DNA of 51,082 nt. Origin: Salegentibacter flavus (GTDB lineage: Bacteria; Bacteroidota; Bacteroidia; Flavobacteriales; Flavobacteriaceae). The DNA is taken from assembly GCF_900115145.1 (NCBI RefSeq), contig NZ_FOVL01000004.1, forward strand, positions 1 to 51,082. The letters run 5' to 3'. The notes under the pieces were generated by a model. It had not been told where the DNA came from, searched no databases, and was given only the letters and a program-made list of their open reading frames with translations. The first letter of the stretch is position 1. Each line of letters starts with the position of its first letter. Positions 34,756-46,300 of the stretch are shown piece by piece. The translations under genes and the position numbers were made by a program.

Positions 34756-36006
34756 ATGAAAATGATCCTCGTCATAATTTCCGTTATTTTTACCTTTTAT
34801 GGCCTTAAGGCGCAAAATAAAAAGGAAACTCTGCCCCCAAATTATATTTATACCATCCAGTTTGATGGTAGCTCTAACCAAAATGGGAATCCGATATTAA
34901 AACAGGGAGAAAAGCTTAGATTGCGGTTTGATGATATCATAGGAGATGAAGCCAATTATTATTACACGATCGAACATTACAATTATGATTGGACCCCTTC
35001 TCAACTCTCAAAATCAGAGTATATGGAAGGCTTTGACGACATCAGGATCTTTAACTATAAAAATTCCTATAATACACTGCAGGGCTATTCTCATTATGAA
35101 TTGGAAATACCCAATTCCAATACCCGCGGCCTGAAAGTTTCCGGGAATTATATGCTGAAGATTTTTAATGCAGAAAAAGAGCTTGTGTTTTCGCGTAAAT
35201 TTATGGTTTATGAACCTATCGCACAGGTCTCGGTAAACATAAGGCGTTCGCGCGACCTGGCTTTTATTTCAGAGAAGCAAGTAGTGAATTTTTCAGTAGA
35301 AACACCCGATCTGATTCTGAAGAATCCCAATGAAACGGTTAAGGTGCTTATTCTCCAGAACCAGAATTTGAAAACTGCGTTAAAAAACATCCAACCCCAA
35401 TATAACATTGGCAACGAACTAATCTACCGCTACGACCTGGAAACCGCATTCTTTGGAGGGAACGAGTACCTCCAGTTTGACAATAAAGACCTTCGCGCAA
35501 GTACGGTAGATATAAGTTACATTGAATTAAACGATCTTTACCATCATCACTTATTTCCAGACAGGGCCAGGGCTACTGAACCTTACACCTATCAACCCGA
35601 TATTAATGGCGGCTTTGTAGTAAGAAGTCTGCAGGCCCGTGACCCGGAGATCGAAGCTGAATATTCCTGGGTGCATTTCAGGCTTCGGAATTACAGCGCC
35701 CTGGACGGTGGGGAAATTCACATCTATGGTAATTTTAATAATTTTGAAACCGATCAGACCACCAAATTAAGTTTGAATAAAGAAACCGATGTATACGAGG
35801 GCGCCAGGCTGTTTAAGCAAGGCTTTTACAATTACAAGTATGTACTAAAAAAACCAGATGGGAGTATTGACGAAGGTTTTTTTAGTGGTAACTTCTACGA
35901 AACCGAAAATGAATACCAGGTGCTGGTTTACTACCGAAGTCCGGGAGCCCGTTATGATAGGCTTATTGGATTAGGAAGCGCCAACTCCACTAATATCACC
36001 AACTAA
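34756..36006 (+). CDS. Type IX secretion system plug protein (DUF5103 family)
   Basis: A 416-residue exported protein with a signal peptide (about 1-19, ending GLKA before QNKK). The family was DUF5103 and is now linked to Plug, the periplasmic protein that closes the SprA translocation pore of the T9SS. Segments typical of the family are FDDIIGDEANYYYTIEHYNYDW and FDDIRIFNYKNSYNTLQGY. The C-terminal half resembles an immunoglobulin-like early-set domain (EIHIYGNFNNF...YEGARLFKQGFYNYKY). Its presence fits the T9SS-secreted giant protein at 40343. Confidence 0.85.
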   Translation: MKMILVIISVIFTFYGLKAQNKKETLPPNYIYTIQFDGSSNQNGNPILKQGEKLRLRFDDIIGDEANYYYTIEHYNYDWTPSQLSKSEYMEGFDDIRIFNYKNSYNTLQGYSHYELEIPNSNTRGLKVSGNYMLKIFNAEKELVFSRKFMVYEPIAQVSVNIRRSRDLAFISEKQVVNFSVETPDLILKNPNETVKVLILQNQNLKTALKNIQPQYNIGNELIYRYDLETAFFGGNEYLQFDNKDLRASTVDISYIELNDLYHHHLFPDRARATEPYTYQPDINGGFVVRSLQARDPEIEAEYSWVHFRLRNYSALDGGEIHIYGNFNNFETDQTTKLSLNKETDVYEGARLFKQGFYNYKYVLKKPDGSIDEGFFSGNFYETENEYQVLVYYRSPGARYDRLIGLGSANSTNITN

Positions 36007-36021
36007 CCAACTCAAGCTTAA

Positions 36022-37107
36022 ATGGAAGAAGAAAGAAACCATTTAAAGTATCGCGGAGAACGCTGTCTTAACTGCGGTCACAAACTTGACAAAAGCGATA
36101 AATACTGTCCGGCCTGCGGCCAGCTAAACAGCACAAAAAAACTTGCGCTTGACGATTTTTTTAATGAATTTTTTGCGGGGATTTTCGCTTACGATTCCCG
36201 ATTTCGGCGCACCATTAAGGCATTACTCTTTAGTCCTGGTAAGATATCGAAAGATTATATTGTAGGAAAACGAATGCGCTATGCCAACCCATTCAGATTC
36301 TACCTAAGCGCTTCGATTATATTCTTTATTATCTGGGGATTTATAAATTCCTTTGAAATACAACCTGCTACCACAGATTTTAATTCCGAAGAGATCGAAA
36401 CTAGTCAGAAAACTATCGATTCTCTTGATATTCCAAGGCCTCAAGTAGGAGGAAGAGAGTTTAAATTAGACTCCCTTATCAGATCGCAGCAGGCAAAAGA
36501 CAGGGTGACTTACCAGAAGGTTTACAAAGATTGGGCAGCTTTGGACAGCCTGAGCTTAATTGAATCCAGCAGCAACCAATTTAATATTTATTCAAAGTAT
36601 TACAAACAAACGGGGGTGCTCTCGGCGGAACAGGCTTTAGATAGCCTCCACCATCCTCAAAGCAATTTTAATCACTGGCTCTATAAAAAAGCCACCGACT
36701 GGAATATACTAAAAAACAATCCCCAGATATTCCTCAATTATTTTATCAATAAATTGCCGTTTATCATCTTCTTCTACCTTCCGGTTTTTGCCTTTTTCAT
36801 CTGGCTGCTTTACTTACGTCGACCGTTTAATTATATGGAACATCTAATTTTTACTTTTCATGTGCAAACCACTTTTTTTGTTCTTTATGGTCTTGCAATT
36901 CTTATTGATCACATATTCAATACAAACTTAGGAATTACAATTGCAACCTTAATTTTCATCTTTTACCTGTATAAAGCGATGAGAAAGTTTTACGGGCAAA
37001 GTCATGTTAAAACCATTGTAAAATTTATGCTGCTCAATATTATATTTTTTACCTTAGCCATTATCGCAGGTGTGGTATCCATAATAGCATCTTTCGCGCT
37101 ATACTAA
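36022..37107 (+). CDS. DUF3667 membrane protein with N-terminal zinc ribbon
   Basis: A 361-residue protein. The N-terminal zinc ribbon is CLNCGHKLDKSDKYCPACGQ (16-35), four Cys. A conserved segment with FSPGKISKDYIVGKRMRYANPFRFYL follows, then the first helix (about 92-110), a soluble stretch (about 110-240) and three or four more helices (about 242-360). The function is unknown; the family is widespread in Bacteroidota. It follows the plug gene by 15 bp and apaG comes 13 bp later, so a three-gene unit is likely. Confidence 0.85.
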   Translation: MEEERNHLKYRGERCLNCGHKLDKSDKYCPACGQLNSTKKLALDDFFNEFFAGIFAYDSRFRRTIKALLFSPGKISKDYIVGKRMRYANPFRFYLSASIIFFIIWGFINSFEIQPATTDFNSEEIETSQKTIDSLDIPRPQVGGREFKLDSLIRSQQAKDRVTYQKVYKDWAALDSLSLIESSSNQFNIYSKYYKQTGVLSAEQALDSLHHPQSNFNHWLYKKATDWNILKNNPQIFLNYFINKLPFIIFFYLPVFAFFIWLLYLRRPFNYMEHLIFTFHVQTTFFVLYGLAILIDHIFNTNLGITIATLIFIFYLYKAMRKFYGQSHVKTIVKFMLLNIIFFTLAIIAGVVSIIASFALY

Positions 37108-37120
37108 GTGACAAATCAGT

Positions 37121-37507
37121 ATGATTCAACAAGTTACAAGAGGTATTAAAATCTCGGTTGAGACCAGTTTTGAAGGTTCTGTTTTCAGAAGCTACAGGAA
37201 ATTATTTGCCTTTGCTTACCGAATCACTATTGAAAATCAAAGTAACGATTCGGTGCAATTAAAGTCCCGATACTGGAGGATAAAAGATGCTTTAAATAAT
37301 ACCGAAATTGTAAAAGGAGACGGAGTAATTGGCAAAAAGCCCGTAATAAAGCCAGGGGAATCACATTCCTATAGCAGCGGTTGCCTGTTAACCTCACCTT
37401 TTGGCGCTATGAGTGGATATTATAAAATGGTTAATTTCACAACTACCAGAAAATTTAAGGTCCAGATTCCTTCTTTTAAACTTAGCGTGCCTTTCGCTTT
37501 AAACTAG
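37121..37507 (+). CDS. apaG: ApaG family protein
   Basis: A 128-residue beta-sandwich protein of the ApaG/DUF525 family. Core segments are VSVETSFE-like ISVETSFEGSVF, FAYRITIENQSNDSVQLKSRYWRI and VIKPGESHSYSSGCLLTSPFGAMSGYY. ApaG was linked to Co2+/Mg2+ efflux in enterobacteria, but its biochemical role remains uncertain. Its last codons overlap the stop of the convergent NRDE gene by 9 bp. Confidence 0.92.
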   Translation: MIQQVTRGIKISVETSFEGSVFRSYRKLFAFAYRITIENQSNDSVQLKSRYWRIKDALNNTEIVKGDGVIGKKPVIKPGESHSYSSGCLLTSPFGAMSGYYKMVNFTTTRKFKVQIPSFKLSVPFALN

Positions 37508-38212
37508 GAGCTCCAGTTTTTTCTCTGTTATATCAGAAGTTTCCAAATCCCGGTACCAAAAATGTATTTCGGAAGGCCGGGCGACAATCTGGGAGATACT
37601 TTGAGTCCTTAAAAACCCCCGATCCATTACCAGATCCTGTTCCTTGTCCCCTGTTCCTGCGTTGTGATGAAAATCCAGAATATTTTCCGGGTTTAGGCTA
37701 TCTCTGATTTCAGCGAACCACTCCTCCCTTCCTTTCTTAACCTCTTCAGAATATAAAGGAGAAGAAGACCAAATATGTGGTTTTAATTCCAGTTGTTTTA
37801 TATGTTTAATTTTCTCGTCCCAAACCAATTCAAAAAATTTCAATTCATTTTTCCAGTCGGCCATAATAAGAGTGAAGGCCTCTACCCCGTTAAGATCATA
37901 TTTTTCTATAGCTGAAAGTCCATCAATAGCTGCAAGAATATCTTTTACAATAATTCCGCGACTCAGGCGATATGGTTCATTTCTCTGATGCGGTTCAAAC
38001 TCTCCGTTCATTAGGCAAACCACTCTTTTTTGTGTACTGCCTCCTATCCAGGTTCCACCTGCCTTTTTATCCTTAGGCATCAGCAGCGTGGAACCCTCAA
38101 TTTTTTCAAATTCAGGCGGAAGAGTTTCCCTTACAACAGCTTCATCCCTGTTGGAGGTTAACACAAAGCTTTTTTTGTGTATACTTAAAGGAGCAAGACT
38201 GATGGTGCACAT
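37499..38212 (-). CDS. NRDE family (TANGO2-like) protein
   Basis: A 237-residue protein starting MCTISL, with Cys2 and the NRDE motif in TSNRDEAVVRETLPP (about 20-34). Further family features are GTWIGGSTQKRVVCLMN and the Ser-rich SSSPLYSEEVKKGREEWF. Human TANGO2 belongs to this family; the Cys2 arrangement recalls Ntn hydrolases, but bacterial function is unknown. It is a single leftward gene, convergent with apaG. Confidence 0.88.
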   Translation of the reverse strand: MCTISLAPLSIHKKSFVLTSNRDEAVVRETLPPEFEKIEGSTLLMPKDKKAGGTWIGGSTQKRVVCLMNGEFEPHQRNEPYRLSRGIIVKDILAAIDGLSAIEKYDLNGVEAFTLIMADWKNELKFFELVWDEKIKHIKQLELKPHIWSSSPLYSEEVKKGREEWFAEIRDSLNPENILDFHHNAGTGDKEQDLVMDRGFLRTQSISQIVARPSEIHFWYRDLETSDITEKKLELLV

Positions 38213-38279
38213 AGAATTTTCTTAAAAAATAACCTCAAAATACTAAAATAGTTAAGCTTTCGTGAAGTCGATTTCCTTA

Positions 38280-38311
38280 TTGCCAAAAATCGCGTAATTT
38301 TTTTACCTTTA
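38280..38311 (+). promoter_or_regulatory. Possible promoter of the P5C dehydrogenase gene
   Basis: TTG at 38280-38282, a 21-bp spacer and TACCTTTA at 38304-38311 match the flavobacterial consensus except for the last base. It lies 42 bp upstream of the start codon. Confidence 0.4.
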
Positions 38312-38352
38312 ACACCAAGAATTAATAATAAGAAAAACTTAAATATAATATT

Positions 38353-39996
38353 ATGGGAAAAGGATTTTTTCACGTTCCTGTGGCTGTAAATGAGCCAGTA
38401 AAATCGTACGAACCGGGATCACCGGAAAGAGAAGAAGTATTACTTACTTACAAAGATCTATATAATACCAAAATGGAGGTGCCATTATATATTGGCGACA
38501 AACAAATTAAGACCGGAAACACGGCTACTATGCACCCTCCTCATGATCACAAACATGATCTTGGTGTTTATCATAAGGCAGACAAAAAACACGTTCAACA
38601 GGCTATAGATTCAGCTCTCGAAGCCCGTAAAGAGTGGGCAAATTTAGAGTGGGAACAGCGCGCTGCAGTTTTCTTAAAAGCCGCCGATCTTATTGCCGGA
38701 CCTTACCGAGCCAGGATCAATGCCGCTACAATGATTGGTCAGTCTAAAAATATTTATCAGGCTGAAATCGATGCAGCTTGCGAGCTTTGTGACTTTTTAC
38801 GTTTCAACGTAGAGTATATGTCACAGATATACGATGAACAACCCGAATCTTCTGAAGGCAACTGGAACAGAGTAGAATACCGTCCTTTAGAAGGATTTGT
38901 TTACGCCATCACTCCATTTAACTTTACAGCTATTGCAGGGAATCTGCCTTCAAGTGCAGCCTTAATGGGGAATGTAGCAATCTGGAAACCTAGCGACAGT
39001 CAGGTATTTTCAGCACAAATTATTATGGAAGTATTCCGGGAAGCCGGATTACCCGATGGTGTTATCAATATGATCATGGGAGACCCGGTTATGATTACCG
39101 ATATTCTTTTAGATAGTCCTGATTTTGCCGGAATTCATTTTACCGGTAGTACCACTGTTTTCAAATCATTATGGGGAATGATTGGATCAAGAATAGATAA
39201 GTATAAAACCTACCCAAGAATTGTTGGAGAAACAGGTGGAAAAGACTTTATCGTTGCTCACCCAACCGCTAATCCAAAACAGGTGGCAACAGCTATTTCA
39301 AGGGGTGCATTTGAATATCAGGGTCAAAAATGTAGCGCTGCATCAAGAGTTTATATCCCAAAAAGCATGTGGGCAGATGTTAAAGACTATGTAGCTGAAG
39401 ATCTGAGTTCCTTTAAAATGGGATCTCCTGAAGATATGGGCAATTTTATTAACGCTGTAATTCATGAAGGAGCCTTCGATAAATTAGCAGGTTATATAGA
39501 CCGTGCGAAAAAAGATAAAGATGCTGAAGTTGTAATAGGAGGTGGTTACGATAAATCTAAAGGCTATTTCATTGAACCAACCGTGATACTAACTACAGAT
39601 CCTAAATACGTAACTATGGAAACCGAACTTTTCGGCCCCATTGTAACGGTATATGTTTATGACGACAAGAACTTCTCTGAGAAGAAATGGGAAGACCTTT
39701 TAGAATTAGTTGATAATACCAGTATCTATGGACTTACCGGCGCAGTTATATCTGGCGATCGATATGCTGCAACAAAAGCAACTAAAATGTTGCAGAATGC
39801 TGCCGGAAACTTCTATATCAACGATAAACCAACTGGTGCCGTTGTGGGCCAACAACCTTTTGGTGGAGCCCGTGCCAGTGGAACTAATGACAAGGCAGGT
39901 TCTAAGCAAAACTTGTTACGATGGATTTCCCCAAGATTAATTAAGGAAACCTTTGTAACTCCTACAGATTACAGATATCCATTTCTTGGAGAATAG
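38353..39996 (+). CDS. pruA: L-glutamate gamma-semialdehyde (1-pyrroline-5-carboxylate) dehydrogenase
   Basis: A 547-residue aldehyde dehydrogenase that oxidises glutamate semialdehyde to glutamate in proline breakdown, using NAD+. The family features are FNFTAIAGNLPSSAALMGN (cofactor region), the catalytic Glu in IVGETGGKDFIV, the catalytic Cys in YQGQKCSAASR and the C-terminal PFGGARASGTNDKAGS. No proline dehydrogenase domain is fused, so the first step is catalysed elsewhere. The gene has its own terminator. Confidence 0.93.
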   Translation: MGKGFFHVPVAVNEPVKSYEPGSPEREEVLLTYKDLYNTKMEVPLYIGDKQIKTGNTATMHPPHDHKHDLGVYHKADKKHVQQAIDSALEARKEWANLEWEQRAAVFLKAADLIAGPYRARINAATMIGQSKNIYQAEIDAACELCDFLRFNVEYMSQIYDEQPESSEGNWNRVEYRPLEGFVYAITPFNFTAIAGNLPSSAALMGNVAIWKPSDSQVFSAQIIMEVFREAGLPDGVINMIMGDPVMITDILLDSPDFAGIHFTGSTTVFKSLWGMIGSRIDKYKTYPRIVGETGGKDFIVAHPTANPKQVATAISRGAFEYQGQKCSAASRVYIPKSMWADVKDYVAEDLSSFKMGSPEDMGNFINAVIHEGAFDKLAGYIDRAKKDKDAEVVIGGGYDKSKGYFIEPTVILTTDPKYVTMETELFGPIVTVYVYDDKNFSEKKWEDLLELVDNTSIYGLTGAVISGDRYAATKATKMLQNAAGNFYINDKPTGAVVGQQPFGGARASGTNDKAGSKQNLLRWISPRLIKETFVTPTDYRYPFLGE

Positions 39997-40020
39997 TTAA
40001 TTGTAAGAATTATTCCTACA

Positions 40021-40057
40021 AAAAGCCGCAGCATTCAAAATGTTGCGGCTTTTTTTG
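40021..40057 (+). terminator. Terminator of the P5C dehydrogenase gene
   Basis: AAAAGCCGCAGCATT and AATGTTGCGGCTTTT form a long stem of about 15 pairs with one G-T pair, followed by seven T in all. It starts 25 bp after the stop codon. Confidence 0.85.
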
Positions 40058-40342
40058 TTTTGTTGGTTTTTTAAGGCTCTAAGTAATAAACCACACCAGG
40101 CTTCATCAGGATAAGTCCATTGATTCACAGCAAAATATAACTTTTTATAAGTAAGAAAAGTCTAATATTCCTGCACTTTAGACGATTAATCAACCCGTTC
40201 AACGAAAAACAAAATCCTCCTTTAAAAAATTCCTTATATTTAATTGTTAATTGTCTTCGCCCCAATGGTTTAACCAACCATACCTCAGTTAACATAAAAT
40301 TATCCCTACGTAATTTATTGATCCACCTAATGCATTACAATT
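40058..40342. other. Upstream region of the giant surface protein gene
   Basis: No gene is seen. An inverted repeat ATGGTT-TAACC-AACCAT (40265-40281) lies 62 bp before the start and could be an operator. I could not find a clear TAnnTTTG element here. Confidence 0.4.
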
Positions 40343-43300
40343 ATGGGAAAAAAATTACTCTCTATATTTTTTATACTTTCATTATTTTTGCTGAATTCTC
40401 TGGATGGGTTTGGGCAGTGTTCTGATGGCCCAAATCCAAATACTTCTGCTTCTATCACCCTGCAGGGTAGTTCTACCATTTGTTCAGATGAAACCATCTC
40501 CATTACCTCCACCATTAATCTGGATGGTGCAATAAATCAAACTTATCAATGGCAGGAAAAAATTGGAAGCGCCAACTGGAATGATATTACCGGAGAAACG
40601 GGAGAAGACCTTCTAAATTATTCCCCACAGAACAATTCCAGATTCAGGTTACTAATTTTGTTCTGTAAAGGTACTACCAATGAGGATTCTGTAGCGAGTA
40701 ATATTTCAGGAACAATAACCGTAGTAGAGGTGACTACGGCTACAGCCAGTATTTCTTCAAACAAAACCCTTGTATGTCCCAGTGAATCCATAACCTTCTC
40801 AGCCAGTCTAACCAATCAGGGAAGCAGTCCCGGTTACAGCTGGCGAGTGAATGGCACTGAATTAAGCTCATCGGAAAATTTTAGTTATAACCAGTTTAGT
40901 GACGGAGACAATGTTCAGTTATTTATGACTTCTAATAAAGCTTGCGCAACTGATGGTGATGATACTGATGGAGATAATGCAGCAGAAAGTAATATTATAA
41001 GCATATCTGTAAAAGGAGCTATTCCCGATCAACCTGGAACCATATCAGGCCCTGTTAATTTATGCTCCAATACCGCTGCGACTTATAATATTACAGCAGT
41101 TGATAGGGCTGATTCATACCAATGGATATTACCAACAGGCTGGACCGGAACCAGTACTTCTACTAACATCAACATTACCTCTGGAAATGTAGGGAACGGA
41201 CAGGTGATTAAGGTAAAAGCAATAAATGAATGCGGTGAAAGTACCGAGTCGACACTAACAGTAGATGTGGGACCGGGAATCCCTTCTAGTCCGGGAACGA
41301 TTTCAGCACCATCACTTATTTGTCCTGGAGATAGCGTTACATTTTCAGTTACTCAAGATCCCAATGTTAATTCCTATACCTGGAGTCTACCTCTAAACTG
41401 GACTATTCAGGGAGCAGATGATGGCGCTTCTATAACAGCAATAGCCGGAGGCTCCAATGATGATGGTAACGTCCAGGTTTTTTCAACTAATGATTGCGAA
41501 AGCAGTAGTACCTCATCACTTTCAATAAACGTAAATGACCCTATTCCTGCCGATCCCGGGCCGATATCTGGACCAACAACCGTTTGTCCAAATACAGATG
41601 TTAGCTATTCTATTTCTAAAATTAATTACGCAGATGAGTATATCTGGTATTTAGATAACATAGAGCTGTCAGGCCAGAATGGAACCAGTATTAATATCAA
41701 CTCCGGAGCCACAGGCACAAAAAACCTAAAGGTGATTGCAGTTAACGAATGTGTTGATCCTGCCGATTACACAAGTATTTCTGGACAAACACTTCAATTT
41801 ACAGTGGACGATGGAACACCGGGAGAAACTTCAATCACTGAAAGTGAAGGATCCACAAATTTTTGCCCTGGAGAAACAGGCTTTATTTTCAGTGTTACTC
41901 AAGATGCCAGAATCGATAATTACAGCTGGACGGTTCCTTCCGGATGGACAATAACCGCCGGAGCGGGAACTCATGAGATCACAGTTACTTCCGGACAATT
42001 AGGTAATGATGGTAATATAGAATTTACCGGTACTAGTAATGATTGCGGAAGCGTTACTACAACTTATCCAGTGAATGTAAAAAATCCCGCCCCGGTTATC
42101 AATACTCAGACAATTTCGGGTGATGCAAAGGTTTGTCGTGACGCTACAGGCTTAACCTATACAATTCCAAATATTCAATATGCTGACAATTATGTATGGA
42201 CCGTTCCAGGCAACTGGAGTATTACTAGCGGCCAGGGCACAAATTCAATTACTGTTTCGGCAGGATCTGATGATGGCAATATAGCCATGTATGCTGAAAA
42301 TGATTGCGGAGAGACTTCAATTTTAAGTCTTGCCGTGGAAAGTGTCGATGCAGCTCCAGCTCAACCCGGCACCATCTCTTCAATAGCTGAATTTGAAGCC
42401 GACCCTAAAATTTGTCCACCCCTAAACCCCCTATTCTTATCAGTGCCTTATGTCTCTGATGAAATTTCCTATAACTGGATCTTACCAGAAGGATGGGAAA
42501 TTATTGGTGATGAAACCTCTTATGAAATAAACGTGAATGTTACAGCTGGCGGAAACTATAATGATACCGAAACAGTTCAGGTGACAGCAACTAATGGATG
42601 TTTTACCAGTGCTGCTACCACATCATTTCCAATGACCATTTCCGATTATATTATTACCGATCTTGGCGATGACCAAACAGTTTGTTCCACTACAAACCAA
42701 ATTACCATTCCAGGTAAAATCGCCTTTGGAAATTCAAAAAAATTCAATCCTACCTACACTGCAGTTAATGGTAACGGTACAGATGTAACTGGTAACTTAT
42801 CAGGATTACCTACAAGTTTCAATAATTACCCAAATACATTTAACATAACATATAATGCTACCGAAGCCGATAAGGCAAGCGGTTCAGTAAAAGTAAGTGT
42901 TCAGGTTCCTCCGCCGGCAACTACCGGACAAGACCCCGATGCCTGTGGAACGGGATATGCAGAAATGAGCATTTTCTTTAGACCTGAACCTACGGCAAGC
43001 ATTGCAGCAACAGAGGAAATTTGTGAAGGGCAAACTGGAGAAGTAATTTTTACAGCTACACCTAATACGACCATTACATATAATATTAATTCAGGAAGTA
43101 ATCAAACAATTCAAATTGGTGAAACCGGGGAATCAACAATAACTTCGGAAGCATTATCTGGCGACACTACTTATTCTCTTACAAGTATTCAGTATACTGA
43201 TGCCCCTAATTGTTCTACAACAATAAGCGAATCTGCAGACATTATTGTAAATCCAAGCCCAAGAGTAGAAATATCTTATGCCGATCATTGCAGCTCTGAA

Positions 43301-46300
43301 ACCACTCCCGCAACGGTAAGTTATACAAATGAAATCGGAGCCTGGGAAACCGGTATTTTTTCAGCGACCGGAGCTTTAGGAAGTGAGATCCAAACCGATG
43401 GAACATTTATACCTGCTAATGTTACACCCGGCACATATACCGTCACTTATAAAATCCAAGGAAGTGGGGGCTGTGAAAATGTATCAGTAACTACAGATGT
43501 AACGATTTATGAAAAGGTATCTATTACTCAAGAACCTTTAGACCAAAGAACCTGTGAGAGCGGGAATGCAGAATTTCGGATAGATGCCACCGGCGAAGGC
43601 TTGAGTTATCAGTGGTATAAAGACTCAGCCTCAGCAGGAAATGAAATACCCGGGGCTACAGGAAATATTCTTAGTTTGACCAATGTTACTGCATCTGATG
43701 CGGGAGATTATGTGGTTGTTATTAGCGGAAAAGACCCCTGTTCTCCGGAAACCTCAACCATTGCAAATCTTACAGTAGACCAGAATATCAATATAGATAC
43801 ACAGCCTGCAGGTCTTACAGTTTGTGAAGGAGAAGACACTTCTCTTACTTTTTCAGCATCTGTTGGCGGAGTTACTTTGGACAATACTTTCTCATACCAG
43901 TGGTTCAAGGGAAATCCCGGAAGTGGAACAGAAATTTCTGGAATGAATTCGGCTACACTCCCTTTAAACTCAGTTATTCCGGATGATTCCGGCAGTTATT
44001 ATGTAGAAATCACAGGTCCTGCAGAATATGAATGTTCTAAAATAGTTTCTGAAGCAGCCATTCTTGATGTAAGAGCAACACCAACTGTTGAGATAAGTGG
44101 AGACACCTCTATATGTAGTGGTGGCAGTACTGAAATCATTTTCTTCGGTGGAATTCCAGGAACAATAGTTACTTACAGGCTTAATGGAGATAATAATAAT
44201 CAGTCAACCGTAACCTTAGACAGTAATGGCGAAGCAACGCTTGAAACTGGAGCACTGCAGGCCACCAATGATACTGACACTCCTTTTGTTTATGAAATAG
44301 TCTCTGTAAATTATACCGATTCTCCTTCCTGTACTCAGAATTATACAGCGGCCCTACCCTCTGCGACAGTAACAGTTGCGGCTAATCCAGATGCGACTAT
44401 TTCTTTTACCAATGATCAGATAGAATTCTGTACTGCTGATAATTCTGAATACACTCCTTTATTAACAGGTCCAGGAGAATTTTCAGGAGGAATCTGGAGT
44501 GCAAATGGTATTAATATTAATTCATCAACAGGAGCATTTACACCAGGTGCTGGAACCGCTGGAGATTACACAATAACATACACTATCCCTGCCTACGGAG
44601 GTTGTGCAGAAGAAACAACTACGCTCGACATATCTATTTATGAAGAAGTAGTTATAACTTCGCAACCCACTAACCTCGGGATCTGCTCCACGAATGATGC
44701 TGAATTTTTTGTAGGAGCTTCAGGGGACGGGCTTACCTACCAATGGTATAAAAATGGAAATCCAGTTGAAGGAGCCACGGCTGCTACCCTATCACTTCCA
44801 GTTGCAACTTCAAAAGATGCAGGCGACTATTATGCGGTGGTAAGCGGAACAAATGCCTGTACGCCTGATGAGAATTCTCAGGTTCAGTCAGAAAGCGTTA
44901 CCCTAAATGTAGATGAAGACATTGTTATAATAGAACCCGCAGATGACGTGAGAGTTTGTGATGATACAAATGCTTCAGTAGAATTTAAGTTTGTTGCTCA
45001 TGCCAATGGTGATCCATTAATCTTTGAATGGATATATGCAGATGGTTCACTGGTAAATCCCGCAAACCAAACTAATATGCAGAGTAGCCTTATCGAAAGG
45101 GACCCCACAGCAGAAGAATTAGCAAATTTCCCAGAAATACAGGGTATTCAGGTTTACGAAGGGACACTAACAATTAGTAACATAACGTCTGCAGATCAGG
45201 CTTCCTATGCTGTTAGAATAGATGGTAGTGCTAATAACTTTAACTGCCCGGAAGCCATTTCCAATTCTTTTAACCTGGATGTAGATCCTCTACCGGATGC
45301 ACCTACAGCCACTTCTCCAATTGAATATTGTCTTGGAGAAACAGCAACGGAACTTACGGTTTCAGGAGAGGCCGGAGCTACTTTCACCTGGTATGACAGC
45401 AACAACAATGAATTATCCGAAGCTCCTACACCTGATACCAGTACTCCCGGCGATATTACATATTATGTTACTCAAAAAGATACTTATTGTGAAAGTCCAC
45501 AAACTACCGTAACAGTTACCATATTTGACACACCTGCAGCTCCCGTGCTTACAGATGAAGAAAAACTGATTACATACTGTTTGGGAGATACAGCTACGCC
45601 ACTTTCGGTAGATCTTAATGGTGCTGCTTCTGCAAATTGGTATGATTCAGCATCATCAACCACACCTCTTGGAGAAGCTCCAACTCCTCAAACCAGTGCA
45701 GCAGGAGATATAAATTACTGGGTGAGTTTAGTGGATAATAATGGCTGTGAAAGTGAAAAAGCTATGATCACCGTTCACACCAGTAAATTACCCGATATAA
45801 TTCTGCCAGATGATCAAGAAATTTGTGAAGGAGATAATTTTCAGGTTACAGCTAGTGATAATAATGAGATAATTGAAAATACAACCACCTATTACTGGAA
45901 TTGGGATGGTAATACTGGCGATCCGCTTACAGGGGCACAACAAGATCTTGATCCTGTAGAAACAACTACTTATACTTTAACTGCTACTAATGAGAATGGT
46001 TGTACTAATACAGCACAAATCACCATTAAAGTAGATTTGCAACCTGTGGCTGGAGCCTTGGAAGGACCTGAGAGTGTATGTGTTACAAGCCCTAATGGAG
46101 AATTGAATCTCACCGATTATGCGGGCACAATAGACAGGTGGGAATACAGAAATGCATCCTCTACCTCGTGGACCGCAATTAATGAAGAGACACCCGATGC
46201 AGACTATCAGTTTAGCGGATTAACTGAAGACACTTCTTATAGAGTAGTGGTAACTAATGGTGTGTGTAGTGAAGTATTTTCGAATGAATGGAATATAATT

